Notes: generated from the letters alone by a model not told the origin. Shown: positions 19,161 through 27,855, counted from the stretch's first letter. The stretch: DNA of 64,000 bases from Lachnospiraceae bacterium (GCA_017476665.1 JAFUZJ010000014.1:1-64000), one strand, 5' to 3'. Numbers and translations are program-made.

Positions 19161-19958
19161 ATGAGCAGTGTACAGTTATTGGATAAGACCAGAAAGATCG
19201 GGAAACTTTTGCACAACAATAATTCCAGCAAGGTTGTGTTTAACGATATCTGCAAGGTAATGCGAGAAATATTGAATTCCAATGTCCTGGTGATCAGTAG
19301 AAAGGGCAAGGTTCTGGGTGTGGGGGAAGCGGAAGGCGTGGAGACCATCAATGAGCTGATCAATGAAGGGGTGGGCGGTTTTATCGATCCCATGCTGAAT
19401 GAGAGGCTGCTGGGCGTGTTGTCCACCAAGGAGAATGTGAATCTGGAGACGCTGGGATTCGAGGGCGAGGATATCAGGAAGTTTCAGGCGACGATCGCAC
19501 CCATCGAGATCGCGGCCGAGAGACTGGGGACCTTGTTTATCTACAAATGTGATGCGCAGTATGATATTGACGATATCATTCTCTGCGAGTACGGTACCAC
19601 GGTGGTGGGGCTGGAGATGTTGCGCGCCGTCAATGAGGAGAACGCCGAGGAGAATCGGAAGATCGCAGTGGTGAAGTCGGCGATCAGCACGCTGTCTTTT
19701 TCGGAGATGGAGGCAATCACACATATTTTCGACGAGTTAAACGGCATGGAAGGCATCCTGGTAGCCAGCAAGATCGCAGACCGGGTAGGGATCACTAGGT
19801 CAGTGATTGTCAATGCGCTGCGCAAGTTTGAGAGCGCGGGCGTGATCGAGTCCAGGTCTTCGGGCATGAAGGGGACCTATATCAAGGTGCTGAACGATGT
19901 GGTGTTTGACGAGATCGAGGAGCTGAAGCGGAAGAATCAGCGTACATCGCAGAAATGA
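19161..19958 (+). CDS. codY: GTP- and branched-chain-amino-acid-sensing global regulator CodY
   Basis: Dimeric DNA-binding protein that represses or activates stationary-phase genes according to GTP and Ile/Leu/Val levels. 265 residues, normal length. N-terminal GAF domain begins LLDKTRKIGKLLH, with NSNVLVISRKGKVLG; the C-terminal winged helix-turn-helix shows the nearly invariant VASKIADRVGITRSVIVNAL followed by RKFESAGVIESRS. Preceded by CGGAGGG. It is a monocistronic unit between the topA-yfhO pair and the flagellar cluster. In Bacillus, CodY directly represses the fla/che promoter, so its adjacency here is functionally suggestive. Confidence 0.97.
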   Translation: MSSVQLLDKTRKIGKLLHNNNSSKVVFNDICKVMREILNSNVLVISRKGKVLGVGEAEGVETINELINEGVGGFIDPMLNERLLGVLSTKENVNLETLGFEGEDIRKFQATIAPIEIAAERLGTLFIYKCDAQYDIDDIILCEYGTTVVGLEMLRAVNEENAEENRKIAVVKSAISTLSFSEMEAITHIFDELNGMEGILVASKIADRVGITRSVIVNALRKFESAGVIESRSSGMKGTYIKVLNDVVFDEIEELKRKNQRTSQK

Positions 19959-20042
19959 AAATGATCGCGGAATAATAAGCGATCGTGGATGTTCCATCAA
20001 AAATCAAATAAGAGCAAAGCGGGACGGATTCCCACTTGGGGT

Positions 20043-20077
20043 AAAAGGATTTATCAAAAACTGATAAATCCTTTTTT
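20043..20077 (+). terminator. Rho-independent terminator of codY
   Basis: Perfect 14-bp stem: AAAAGGATTTATCA (20043-20056) pairs with TGATAAATCCTTTT (20062-20075), loop AAAAC, then a T-run. 84 bp after the codY stop. Confidence 0.92.
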
Positions 20078-20085
20078 GAGCTTCG

Positions 20086-20099
20086 TGAAAACGCTTTCA
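20086..20099 (+). promoter_or_regulatory. cre-like operator (CcpA/LacI family)
   Basis: TGAAAACGCTTTCA matches the catabolite-responsive-element consensus TGWNANCGNTNWCA at every fixed position and extends to a 16-bp near-palindrome (GTGAAA/TTTCAC arms). It lies just after the codY terminator, about 95 bp upstream of the putative flgB -35 box. CcpA binding, and whether it activates or represses the flagellar operon, are inference. Confidence 0.6.
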
Positions 20100-20119
20100 C
20101 AGCCGGGACACAGCCGGGA
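20098..20119 (+). repeat. Perfect 11-bp tandem duplication next to the cre-like site
   Basis: CACAGCCGGGA occurs twice in direct succession (20098-20108 and 20109-20119), beginning within the cre-like operator. The rest of the gap 19959-20261 holds the codY terminator, an A-rich tract and the flgB promoter; no gene is seen in it. Confidence 0.8.
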
Positions 20120-20193
20120 AAAACGAAAATCCGTCCGGGAAAAATTGGTAAAACCACAATATCATGTATTTGTCAAAAAAAAAGAAAAAGATG

Positions 20194-20221
20194 TTGTGTT
20201 TTTATAGAAATTATTTATAAT
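20194..20221 (+). promoter_or_regulatory. Candidate sigma-A promoter of the fla/che operon
   Basis: TTGTGT (20194-20199), 16-nt spacer, TATAAT (20216-20221), in a very A/T-rich stretch 41 nt before the flgB ATG. The -10 is consensus and the -35 matches TTG only. Confidence 0.55.
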
Positions 20222-20261
20222 AAAATAGAGTGGGTGTATTATACTCTGAAAGGAGCCGTAT

Positions 20262-20651
20262 ATGATCAACACAAATGCTTTTGACTATATCAATGTGCTG
20301 GACAAGGCGATGGACGCCAGCTGGCTTAGAAACGAGGCTATTGCCAACAATATCGCGAATGTGGACACGCCCAATTACAAGCGCCAGGATGTGGCGTTTG
20401 AGGCGGAGTTGAAGAAAGCATTAGGATATAACAGATATCAGTCCATGGACGACAAGGTGAGCAATCTGACCGTCAGGCAGCTCAGACCTCAGGTATATAC
20501 GGATTATGCGAATTTTTCTTATCGTCTGGATGGCAATAATGTGGATATTGAGAACGAGAACGTGATGATGGCGGAAAATCAGTTGAAGTATCAGGGACTG
20601 AGAGAAAGTATAAACCAGGAGTTTCAGAATTTAAAGGCGGTGATTAAATAA
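20262..20651 (+). CDS. flgB: Flagellar proximal rod protein FlgB
   Basis: First gene of the fla/che cluster. 129 residues; builds the proximal rod after export through the flagellar type III apparatus. The N-terminal rod/hook motif (LRNEAIANNIANVDTPNYKR) is clear, and the C-terminal helix (NVMMAENQLKYQGLRESI) is typical of FlgB. AAGGAG ribosome site 8 nt upstream. Stop codon overlaps the flgC start (TAATG). Confidence 0.95.
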   Translation: MINTNAFDYINVLDKAMDASWLRNEAIANNIANVDTPNYKRQDVAFEAELKKALGYNRYQSMDDKVSNLTVRQLRPQVYTDYANFSYRLDGNNVDIENENVMMAENQLKYQGLRESINQEFQNLKAVIK

Positions 20652-21115
20652 TGGGAATGTTTTCATCTTTTAACATTAATGCATCCGGACTTACGGCGCA
20701 GCGGCTCAGAATGGACACAATCTCCGAAAACGTGGCGAATGCCAATACCACCCGCACGGAGGACGGTTCTCCCTATGTGAGGAAAATCGTTACCTTTGCC
20801 ACCAAGGGGGCAGAGCGTCCGTTGACCGCGGGAACGTTTCACAAAGTCCTGAAGGGGGCTACCGCGGCTTATGTGGGACAGGGCGTGAAAGTGAACGGTA
20901 TATATGAGGACAAGGAGACGGAGGGCAATCTGGTGTATGATCCGTCCCATCCGGATGCAGACGAGAACGGATATGTGCTGTATCCAAACGTGAATATCAT
21001 TACAGAGATGACGAACCTGATCGACGCCAGCCGGGCTTATGAGGCCAATGCGACGGCTTTCAATGCGAGCAAGTCCATCGCCCAGCAGGGGCTGCAGATC
21101 GGGCAGCAGTCCTGA
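20651..21115 (+). CDS. flgC: Flagellar rod protein FlgC
   Basis: 154-residue proximal rod protein. N-terminal SGLTAQRLRMDTISENVANANT, and the C-terminal block NVNIITEMTNLIDASRAYEA with NATAFNASKS, are diagnostic. The start overlaps the flgB stop by one base, indicating translational coupling; a second in-frame ATG lies two codons in. Assembles with FlgB on the MS ring. Confidence 0.95.
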   Translation: MGMFSSFNINASGLTAQRLRMDTISENVANANTTRTEDGSPYVRKIVTFATKGAERPLTAGTFHKVLKGATAAYVGQGVKVNGIYEDKETEGNLVYDPSHPDADENGYVLYPNVNIITEMTNLIDASRAYEANATAFNASKSIAQQGLQIGQQS

Positions 21116-21143
21116 TCGGGAAGGTAAGAGGAGAGTGTAAAGT

Positions 21144-21491
21144 ATGGATATGTCGATGTTTTCAACGCTCAGCGGGCTCAGCGGCACAAGCGGTGCCAAT
21201 AATGTGCAGAAGATGCCGTATTTAACAGGAGCACTCACGGAGAAGACCGATACGGCGGACGGTAATATGTTCAGTGCGATCCTGGGGACTGCGATTGACA
21301 ATATCAAGGCGACCAACAGTTATCTGTCGGATGCGGAGAATGAGGAGATCCGGTTTGCCCTGGGCGAGACGGACAATACCCACGATCTTTCCATTGCGTT
21401 GAGTAAAGCATCTACAGCGCTGCAGTATACGGTGGCCATCCGGGACAGGCTCATGGATGCCTATAAAGAATTGATGCAAATTCAAATTTAA
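21144..21491 (+). CDS. fliE: Flagellar hook-basal body adaptor FliE
   Basis: 115 residues; joins the MS ring to the rod. The C-terminal half (FALGETDNTHDLSIALSKAS, AIRDRLMDAYKELMQIQI) is the FliE family signature; the first ~45 residues are a variable Ser/Gly/Thr-rich segment. Preceded by AGAGGAGAG. 28 bp after flgC and 20 bp before fliF. Confidence 0.93.
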   Translation: MDMSMFSTLSGLSGTSGANNVQKMPYLTGALTEKTDTADGNMFSAILGTAIDNIKATNSYLSDAENEEIRFALGETDNTHDLSIALSKASTALQYTVAIRDRLMDAYKELMQIQI

Positions 21492-21511
21492 GTACGAAAC
21501 GGAGAAGTACC

Positions 21512-23110
21512 ATGCCGGAGAGAATCAAAGAAATTCTGCAAAAGGTATTGGACTGGTGGAATAAGTTTACCTCCCGTCAGAAGACGATCATTGTCGGACT
21601 GGCGGCTACCGTCATTTTTGCCTTTGCAATTGTAATTTATGTGTCAACACAACCGAAATATGTGGATCTGACCACTGCCGAGAATGCCGCCAGGGCTGCG
21701 GAGGTGGAGGAACTGCTCACCAGTGCCGGTATCCAGCACAAGGCTTCTCCGGACGGATTGCGGTTCAGCGTGGAGCAGAGTCAGTATCAGACCGCAGTCT
21801 GGACGTTAGGCGCCAACGGGTACGGCGCGGATGAGTATACCATACAGCAGGCATTGAGCGGCAGTATCTCCACCACGGCCTCCGACAAGGAGAAGCTGAC
21901 GGTGGCGGCTTATCAGAGCAAGCTGGAGAAACTGTTGACAGGCTATGCTAATATCAAAAAAGCGACTGTCATTCTGAATATTCCTGCGGATACGGGAACT
22001 CTTGTCAGAGAGAGACAGGAGGCCAGTGCATTTATCACGCTGGAACTGGACGGTACTTTCACATCGGCAAACGCTGCTAATGTGGCGAGAGGTGTGTCGA
22101 CCTGGCTGGGTAATAAGACGACTTCCAATATCACGATCCTGGATTCGGAGTCGAACCTGTTGTTTGCGGGCGGCGACGACTATTCCACCACAGGGACTGC
22201 AAGTTCGATCCAGGACCTGCAGAGTCAGTGGCAGGCCATGATCAACCACCAGGTAAAGACGGTGCTGTTGGGGTCCAAACAGTTTGACAATGCGGAAGTG
22301 GCGTGTATCCTGGATCTGGATATGTCCAGCAGAGAGGGTGCGGATCATACCTATACGGCGCCGGACGGGCATGAGCAGGGATATTATTTACATACGCAGG
22401 ATTATAGTTCCATCGGCGAGAACAGCGGTTCCTATGTACCCGGTACGGATTCCAATGATGAGACGGTTTATGTCAGCCCGGACAGCAACAATTCGTCCTC
22501 GGAGCAGACGGAGACGCTGCGGGATTATATTTTGAATGAACATATGGAAAATTATTCCACGCCGGCGGGATCGGTGCGGTACAATACCTCGCATATGTCG
22601 GTGTCCCTGATCCGCTATCATGAGTATCATGAGGAGGATGTGAGAAGACAGGGACTGTTGGACGGATCCTCCTGGGAGGAATTCCAGGATCAGCACAAGG
22701 AGAATATCAAGCTGGAGGTGGATCCGGATTATTACAGCATGGTGCAGAATTCTTCCAAGATCCCCATGGAGAATATCATGATCACAGCCTATGAACTGCC
22801 TGTTTTTGTGGACAAAGAGGGATTGTCCAGCTCGGATTATACGAATATCGTAAGTCTGATCCTGCTGGTGGTGATCCTGGGGCTGTTGGCGTTCGTGATT
22901 CTGCGCAGCATGGGCAGCAGGGCGAAGGTGGCAACGGAGGAGGAAGAGCTTTCCGTGGAGAGTCTGTTACAGTCTACGCCTGAGGCAGAGCTGGAAGACA
23001 TTGATGTGGAAGGGAAGTCCGAGACCCGCAAGATGATCGAGAAATTTGTGGATGAGAATCCTGAGGCAGCGGCGGCATTGCTCAGAAACTGGCTCAGTGA
23101 GGATTGGTAA
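21512..23110 (+). CDS. fliF: Flagellar MS-ring protein FliF
   Basis: 532 residues. Forms the membrane ring on which the basal body and switch assemble. Two membrane helices bracket an extracytoplasmic region: residues ~24-44 and ~445-468. The YscJ/FliF ring-building motif region follows the first helix (YVDLTTAENAARAAEVEELL...). The short cytoplasmic tail contains the FliG-binding end (KMIEKFVDENPEAAAALLRNWLS). Slightly shorter than Bacillus FliF (536). CGGAGAAG precedes the ATG. Confidence 0.96.
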   Translation: MPERIKEILQKVLDWWNKFTSRQKTIIVGLAATVIFAFAIVIYVSTQPKYVDLTTAENAARAAEVEELLTSAGIQHKASPDGLRFSVEQSQYQTAVWTLGANGYGADEYTIQQALSGSISTTASDKEKLTVAAYQSKLEKLLTGYANIKKATVILNIPADTGTLVRERQEASAFITLELDGTFTSANAANVARGVSTWLGNKTTSNITILDSESNLLFAGGDDYSTTGTASSIQDLQSQWQAMINHQVKTVLLGSKQFDNAEVACILDLDMSSREGADHTYTAPDGHEQGYYLHTQDYSSIGENSGSYVPGTDSNDETVYVSPDSNNSSSEQTETLRDYILNEHMENYSTPAGSVRYNTSHMSVSLIRYHEYHEEDVRRQGLLDGSSWEEFQDQHKENIKLEVDPDYYSMVQNSSKIPMENIMITAYELPVFVDKEGLSSSDYTNIVSLILLVVILGLLAFVILRSMGSRAKVATEEEELSVESLLQSTPEAELEDIDVEGKSETRKMIEKFVDENPEAAAALLRNWLSEDW

Positions 23111-23137
23111 TGGATTTTATGTGAAGGAGTGAACGGT

Positions 23138-24160
23138 ATGCCGAGAGCAATGAGCGGAGAGCAGGAGATCACCGGAATCCAGAAGGCGGCAATTTTGCTG
23201 ATCACCTTGGGACCGGAACGTTCTGCCGGGTTGTTTAAACATCTGAAGGAGGAGGAGATCGAGGATCTGACTCTGGAGATTGCCAATACAAGAAGCGTGA
23301 CCCCCCAGGTAAAAGATGAAGTGATCAATGAGTTTTATGAAGTCTGCCTGGCGCAGCAGTATATCGCGGAGGGCGGTATCGGTTACGCAAAGGAACTTCT
23401 GGACAAGGCGCTGGGTTCCGAGAAAGCGCTGGAAGTGATCGGAAAGCTGACTGCATCCCTGCAGGTAAAGCCTTTCGAGTTCGTGCGGAAAACGGAGGCT
23501 TCCCAGCTGTTGAACTTTATTCAGGACGAGCATCCGCAGACCATTGCGTTGATCCTGTCCTATCTGTCGCCGGGACAGTCGGCGCAGATTGTTTCCGCAC
23601 TTCCGCCGGAGCGACAGGCGGATGTGGCAAGGCGTATTGCAATGATGGACCGCACCAGCCCCGATGTCATCAAGGAGGTGGAGAAGGTGCTGGAGTCGAA
23701 ACTGGCAAGTCTGGTAAACCAGGATTACACCGTGATCGGCGGCGTGGACGCTGTGGTGGAGATTTTGAACACGGTAGACCGCGGTACCGAGAAACATATC
23801 ATGGAGACGTTGGAGATCGAGGAGCCGGAATTGGCGGAGGAGATCCGGAAGAAGATGTTCGTGTTCGAGGATATCCTGCTTCTGGACGACCGTGCGATCC
23901 AGCGTGTGCTGCGTGACGTGGACAACAACGATCTGGAGATCGCCCTGAAGGGTGCCAACGAGCAGGTACAGGGCGCAATCTTCAACAACCTGTCCAAGCG
24001 TCTGGCGACCATGATCAAGGAGGATATGGACTTCATGGGACCTGTCCGTATGAAGGACGTGGAGGAAGCACAGCAGAAGATCGTAAATATTATCCGGAAA
24101 CTGGAGGATGCAGGCGAGATCGTAATCTCCAGAGGCGGAGGTGACGAGATCGTTGTCTAG
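23138..24160 (+). CDS. fliG: Flagellar motor switch protein FliG
   Basis: 340 residues; the rotor protein that meets the MotA stator. N-terminal domain binds FliF, the middle domain carries the EHPQTIALIL motif that binds FliM, and the C-terminal domain contains the charged torque helix (RVLRDVDNNDLEIALKGA). The ATG at 23138 lies 8 nt after AAGGAG; a GTG nine bases earlier overlaps that ribosome site and was rejected. Confidence 0.96.
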   Translation: MPRAMSGEQEITGIQKAAILLITLGPERSAGLFKHLKEEEIEDLTLEIANTRSVTPQVKDEVINEFYEVCLAQQYIAEGGIGYAKELLDKALGSEKALEVIGKLTASLQVKPFEFVRKTEASQLLNFIQDEHPQTIALILSYLSPGQSAQIVSALPPERQADVARRIAMMDRTSPDVIKEVEKVLESKLASLVNQDYTVIGGVDAVVEILNTVDRGTEKHIMETLEIEEPELAEEIRKKMFVFEDILLLDDRAIQRVLRDVDNNDLEIALKGANEQVQGAIFNNLSKRLATMIKEDMDFMGPVRMKDVEEAQQKIVNIIRKLEDAGEIVISRGGGDEIVV

Positions 24161-25070
24161 TTCAGGAAATCTTTTAAAAATGGGTTTTATGACCCAGGGG
24201 TCCGAAAAGCGTATGATCAACAGCAATGAGCTGGTTGCAAAGCGCATGGAGGAATGGGCGCAGAAGGCAGCGCCGCGGGATGAAAGGGCAGCAGAGGACG
24301 AATCCGGTTTTTCTGCAGGGCTTTCCGTCGAGCAGGTGGAAGGTCTGTTGGGTGATGTGGATTTTGCGGACGGATTGTCCGGCAATGTGATCAAAGCGGG
24401 GGCTGCGGAGGATGCAGAGGCGGCCAGGGAAGCCGAGCGAGAGCAGCTTCTGGCCGAGACCAAAGGGGCTGCGGACGCGTTCCTGGCGGATGCCCAGGAA
24501 AAGGCAAAGCAGGAGGCGGATCATCTGCTGGAGGCGGCGAGGGAGCAGATCGCCGCAGAGCGGGAGGAAGCGCTGACCCAGGCGAGAGAGCAGGGGTATC
24601 AGGAGGGCTTCCACAAGGCGGAACAGGAATTCGCGGCAAAGGAAAGGCACCTTGCAGAGAAAGAAAAGCAGCTGGAGGCAGAATACAATGAGATGTTGAG
24701 CCAGCTGGAGCCGAAGCTGGTGGAGACGATCGGAGATGCCTATGAGTACCTGATCGGGGTGGAAATGGCCTCCTACAAGGATATTCTGGTGTATATGATC
24801 TCCTCCGCGGTGCGCAGGATTGAAAGCGGGAAAACCTTTACCGTGCATATCTCCGGTGAGGACTACCCTTATGTCAGTATGGAAAAAAAGAAGCTGGAGG
24901 CGGCGTTGTCCTCTCCCAGCGCCACATTGGAATTGGTTGAGGATACTACGCTTAGTCACAATGAATGTATGATTGAGACCGAGGGCGGTATTTTTGATTG
25001 CGGACTGGGGACACAGCTGCGGGAGCTGGCGAAGCGGCTGAAGCTGCTGTCGTATGAGAAGCAGGATTAA
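24153..25070 (+). CDS. fliH: Flagellar export regulator FliH
   Basis: 305 residues; negative regulator/stator of the export ATPase FliI. Long Glu/Ala/Lys/Gln-rich coiled region (about 80-190), then the FliH C-terminal domain (VETIGDAYEYLIGVEMASYKDILVYMI). Start: no ATG fits the family N-terminus. TTG at 24153 lies 8 nt after a perfect GGAGGTGA inside the end of fliG, and I prefer it to the GTG at 24141 that overlaps the ribosome site. It overlaps fliG by 8 bp. Start uncertain by a few residues. Confidence 0.85.
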   Translation: MSSSGNLLKMGFMTQGSEKRMINSNELVAKRMEEWAQKAAPRDERAAEDESGFSAGLSVEQVEGLLGDVDFADGLSGNVIKAGAAEDAEAAREAEREQLLAETKGAADAFLADAQEKAKQEADHLLEAAREQIAAEREEALTQAREQGYQEGFHKAEQEFAAKERHLAEKEKQLEAEYNEMLSQLEPKLVETIGDAYEYLIGVEMASYKDILVYMISSAVRRIESGKTFTVHISGEDYPYVSMEKKKLEAALSSPSATLELVEDTTLSHNECMIETEGGIFDCGLGTQLRELAKRLKLLSYEKQD

Positions 25071-25072
25071 TC

Positions 25073-25190
25073 TGCTGCATGTTCCATTGCATGCATAGCA
25101 TATTCTGCAAGCGGCACGCTTGCGCTACGTGAAAAGCGTAGCAGGTGCCTTTTTGCAGAATATGCTATACATGCAGTGCGTATTGCAGCA
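25073..25190 (+). repeat. Dispersed palindromic element, copy 1 (short form) between fliH and fliI
   Basis: Fills the 139-bp fliH-fliI gap. Outer arms: TGCTGCA...TGCAGCA at the ends, an ~8-nt unpaired stretch, then a ~22-bp stem ending CATATTCTGCAA / TTGCAGAATATG. The core has GGCAC...GTGCC enclosing hairpin A (GCTACG-TGAAAAG-CGTAGC). Hairpin A and its flank (GGCACGCT) match copy 2 at 41529; hairpin B found in copies 2 and 3 is missing. No coding capacity. Confidence 0.75.
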
Positions 25191-25209
25191 TGATATAGGA
25201 GGAGAGAGA

Positions 25210-26526
25210 ATGCAGGCTCCGAATATAGATTTTACGAAGTATGCGCGATTGACGGAGAGAGCTTATTTCCGCAGGTTGGGCAAGGTGGTCAATGTGGTCG
25301 GGCTGACCATTGAGTCGGCCGGACCGGATGCGAAGATGGGGGATCTGTGCCGTATTTTGCCGGAGGCGGACTCCGGATATCCGCCGATCCAGGCGGAGGT
25401 GGTGGGATTCAAAAACGGAAGAACCCTGCTGATGCCCTATGATAACGTGGAGGGCATCGGACTCGGATGTATTGTGGAGAATACGGGATATCCGCTGACG
25501 GTGACTGTGAGCGACGCACTGTTGGGCAAGACGTTAAACGGTCTCGGCAGACCCACGGACGGCACTGTGATCACGGGGGCGGAGTATCCGGTAGACCAGA
25601 ACCCGCCGGATCCCATGGATCGCGCGATCATCGATCAGATCCTGTCTCTTGGGGTGCGGGCAGTGGACGGTCTGATCACCATCGGAAAAGGACAGCGAAT
25701 CGGAATTTTTGCCGGATCCGGTGTGGGCAAGTCCACCCTGATGGGCATGTTTGCAAGGAATACCAAGGCGGACATCAATGTTATTGCACTGATCGGAGAG
25801 CGTGGCAGAGAGGTGCGCGAATTCATAGAGAGAGACCTGGGCGAGGAAGGTGTGAAGCGTTCCGTTGTGGTGGTCGCGACTTCGGACAGGCCGGCATTGG
25901 AACGTAAAATGGCGGCCATGACGGCGACGGCCATCGCGGAATATTTCAGGGATCAGGGGAAGGATGTCCTTCTGATGATGGATTCCCTGACCCGTTTTTC
26001 CATGGCGCAGCGGGAGATCGGGCTTGCCAGCGGTGAGCCGCCGGTGACCAGAGGATATCCGCCCAGCATGTATGCGACGATGCCCAGGCTTTTGGAGCGG
26101 GCTGGAAGAGATGCGAAAGGTTCCATTACGGGACTTTATACCGTGCTTGTGGACGGCGACGACTTCAACGAGCCGATTACAGATACGGCGCGAAGCATTC
26201 TGGACGGACATATCATGCTGAACCGGAAACTGGCACACAAAAACCATTATCCGGCTATCGATGTGCTGCAGAGCATTTCCCGATGCATGAGCCAGGTGGC
26301 GGACAAGGAGCATAAGGCGGCTGCGGGTAAGCTGCGCAATATTCTGGCAACCTACAATGACGCGGAGGATCTGATCAACATCGGTGCCTACAAGAAAGGC
26401 AGCAATCCGTCCATCGATTATGCCATGAGCAAGATTGACGAGGTGAACGACTTCCTGTGCCAGAGCACGGAGGAAAAAGTGGATTTTGAAGAGAGCTCGC
26501 GCCGGATGAAGGAGATGTTCGGGTAA
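25210..26526 (+). CDS. fliI: Flagellum-specific export ATPase FliI
   Basis: 438 residues, F1-beta-like hexameric ATPase that energises export of flagellar subunits. Walker A AGSGVGKST at residues 168-176; Walker B region VLLMMDSLTRFSMAQREIGL; then the family block GEPPVTRGYPPSMYATMPRL. Start ATG 25210 follows AGGAGGAGAG; a longer frame runs back into the palindromic element and is not supported. FliJ follows with TAATG overlap. Confidence 0.97.
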   Translation: MQAPNIDFTKYARLTERAYFRRLGKVVNVVGLTIESAGPDAKMGDLCRILPEADSGYPPIQAEVVGFKNGRTLLMPYDNVEGIGLGCIVENTGYPLTVTVSDALLGKTLNGLGRPTDGTVITGAEYPVDQNPPDPMDRAIIDQILSLGVRAVDGLITIGKGQRIGIFAGSGVGKSTLMGMFARNTKADINVIALIGERGREVREFIERDLGEEGVKRSVVVVATSDRPALERKMAAMTATAIAEYFRDQGKDVLLMMDSLTRFSMAQREIGLASGEPPVTRGYPPSMYATMPRLLERAGRDAKGSITGLYTVLVDGDDFNEPITDTARSILDGHIMLNRKLAHKNHYPAIDVLQSISRCMSQVADKEHKAAAGKLRNILATYNDAEDLINIGAYKKGSNPSIDYAMSKIDEVNDFLCQSTEEKVDFEESSRRMKEMFG

Positions 26527-26975
26527 TGGCAAAATTTATCTATAAGCTGCAGAATGTGCTGAATCTGAAGCTGAAGATGGAAGGACAGGCGAAGGAAGCG
26601 TTTTCCGCAGCGCGTATGGCGTTAGATGAGGAAGAGGAGAAGCTGCAGGCGCTGAAGGACAGAAAACGGGGTTATGAGGAGCATGCCAGGGAGCTTTTGA
26701 ACGGCACGCTGAATATGTTGGAGATTGAGAGCAATCAGAATGCGATTACGGTGATGGACGGTCTGATCGCGGCGCAGGCGCTGCAGGTGCAGAAGGCGGA
26801 GCAGAATCTGGAGCGGGCGAGAGTGGAGATGACCGTGGCAATGCAGGAGCGAAAAACCCAGGAGATTTTGAGAGAGAGGGCTTTTGAGGAATTCCTGCAG
26901 GAAGAAAACCGCGCAGAGAGTAAGGCAATAGACGAACTGACCAGCTATACCTACGGTCAGAAGCAGGGAGTGTAG
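26526..26975 (+). CDS. fliJ: Flagellar export chaperone/ATPase stalk FliJ
   Basis: 149 residues, almost entirely helical coiled coil (Glu/Lys/Ala/Gln-rich), as expected for FliJ, which inserts in the FliI ring like the gamma subunit of F1. Start is coupled to the fliI stop (TAATG). Identity to FliJ is low by eye, but size, composition and position between fliI and the MotE-like gene make the call firm. Confidence 0.9.
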   Translation: MAKFIYKLQNVLNLKLKMEGQAKEAFSAARMALDEEEEKLQALKDRKRGYEEHARELLNGTLNMLEIESNQNAITVMDGLIAAQALQVQKAEQNLERARVEMTVAMQERKTQEILRERAFEEFLQEENRAESKAIDELTSYTYGQKQGV

Positions 26976-26979
26976 AGAG

Positions 26980-27855
26980 ATGGCAAGAGAGAAGACGCCA
27001 CAGGAGATTGCAGCTGCCGAGGAGAAGAAAAAGATCCAGGCGGAGAAGAAGCAGTTAAAAAATGACCAGAAGGCTCAGAAGAAAGAGGCGAAGCGCAGAG
27101 CCAAGGAGATTGCCAAGAAAGAGGATGCGCTGGATGATGAAGGAGAAGGCGGCGGAATCGGTACTTTCTTTGTGACGATCTTTATTGTGCTGCTGTGGCT
27201 GGCCGTGATCTGTGTTGTGATCAAAATGGACGTGGGCGGCTTCGGGAGTTCGGTATTGGCGCCGATCTTAAAAGATGTGCCGGTGGTCAGCAAGATCCTG
27301 CCCAAGAACGCGCAGACGGAAGCCCTGGATGGAGAAAGCTACGGCGGATACACCAGCCTGCGGGAGGCGGTGGATCAGATCACTCTGCTGGAGAAGCAGC
27401 TGGAGCAGGCACAGAATTCCAATAAAATCAAGGATACGGAGCTGGAAACCCTGAAAGCGGAGGTGCTCAGGCTGCAGCCCTTTGAAGAGCGGCAGGTGGA
27501 GTTCCAGAGGATCCGCCAGGAGTTTTATGAGGAAGTGATCTATGCGGAGAACGGTCCGGGGGTGGAGGAATATCAGAAATATTATGAGTCCATGGATCCC
27601 ACCACGGCGGAATATCTCTATAAGCAGGTGCTGGCACAGCAGCAGGCGGATCAGGAAATCAAGGATTATGTGGCCGGGTTTGAGCAGATGAAGCCCAAGG
27701 CAGCTGCGGCGATGTTCGAGAAAATGTCGGGGGATATGCAGCTTGTGGCCAATATCCTGCAGGAGATGAATTCGGACAGCCGGGCGAAGATCATGGATGC
27801 CATGAGTCCGGACTTCGCGGCGAAAATCACAAAAATTATGAATCCGGAATCTTAA
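26980..27855 (+). CDS. MotE/FlbB-like flagellar protein (position of Bacillus ylxF)
   Basis: 291 residues. Highly charged Lys/Glu N-terminus (1-45), one membrane helix (about 62-85), a coiled coil (about 125-165), and a C-terminal MgtE-N-like domain (YVAGFEQMKPKAAAAMFEKM, MSPDFAAKITKIM). This architecture matches the MotE/FlbB/YlxF group encoded between fliJ and fliK in Firmicutes; related proteins stabilise or position the motor. 4 bp after fliJ. The exact function in this organism is unknown. Confidence 0.82.
   Translation: MAREKTPQEIAAAEEKKKIQAEKKQLKNDQKAQKKEAKRRAKEIAKKEDALDDEGEGGGIGTFFVTIFIVLLWLAVICVVIKMDVGGFGSSVLAPILKDVPVVSKILPKNAQTEALDGESYGGYTSLREAVDQITLLEKQLEQAQNSNKIKDTELETLKAEVLRLQPFEERQVEFQRIRQEFYEEVIYAENGPGVEEYQKYYESMDPTTAEYLYKQVLAQQQADQEIKDYVAGFEQMKPKAAAAMFEKMSGDMQLVANILQEMNSDSRAKIMDAMSPDFAAKITKIMNPES

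Noticed and set aside
19989-20207. Possible 72-residue gene between codY and flgB
   Set aside because: It runs through the codY terminator, the cre-like site and the promoter; no ribosome site.
23117-24463. 448-codon minus-strand frame across fliG and the fliH start
   Set aside because: Overlaps two certain flagellar genes; the translated product is low-quality and Leu/His/Arg-rich.
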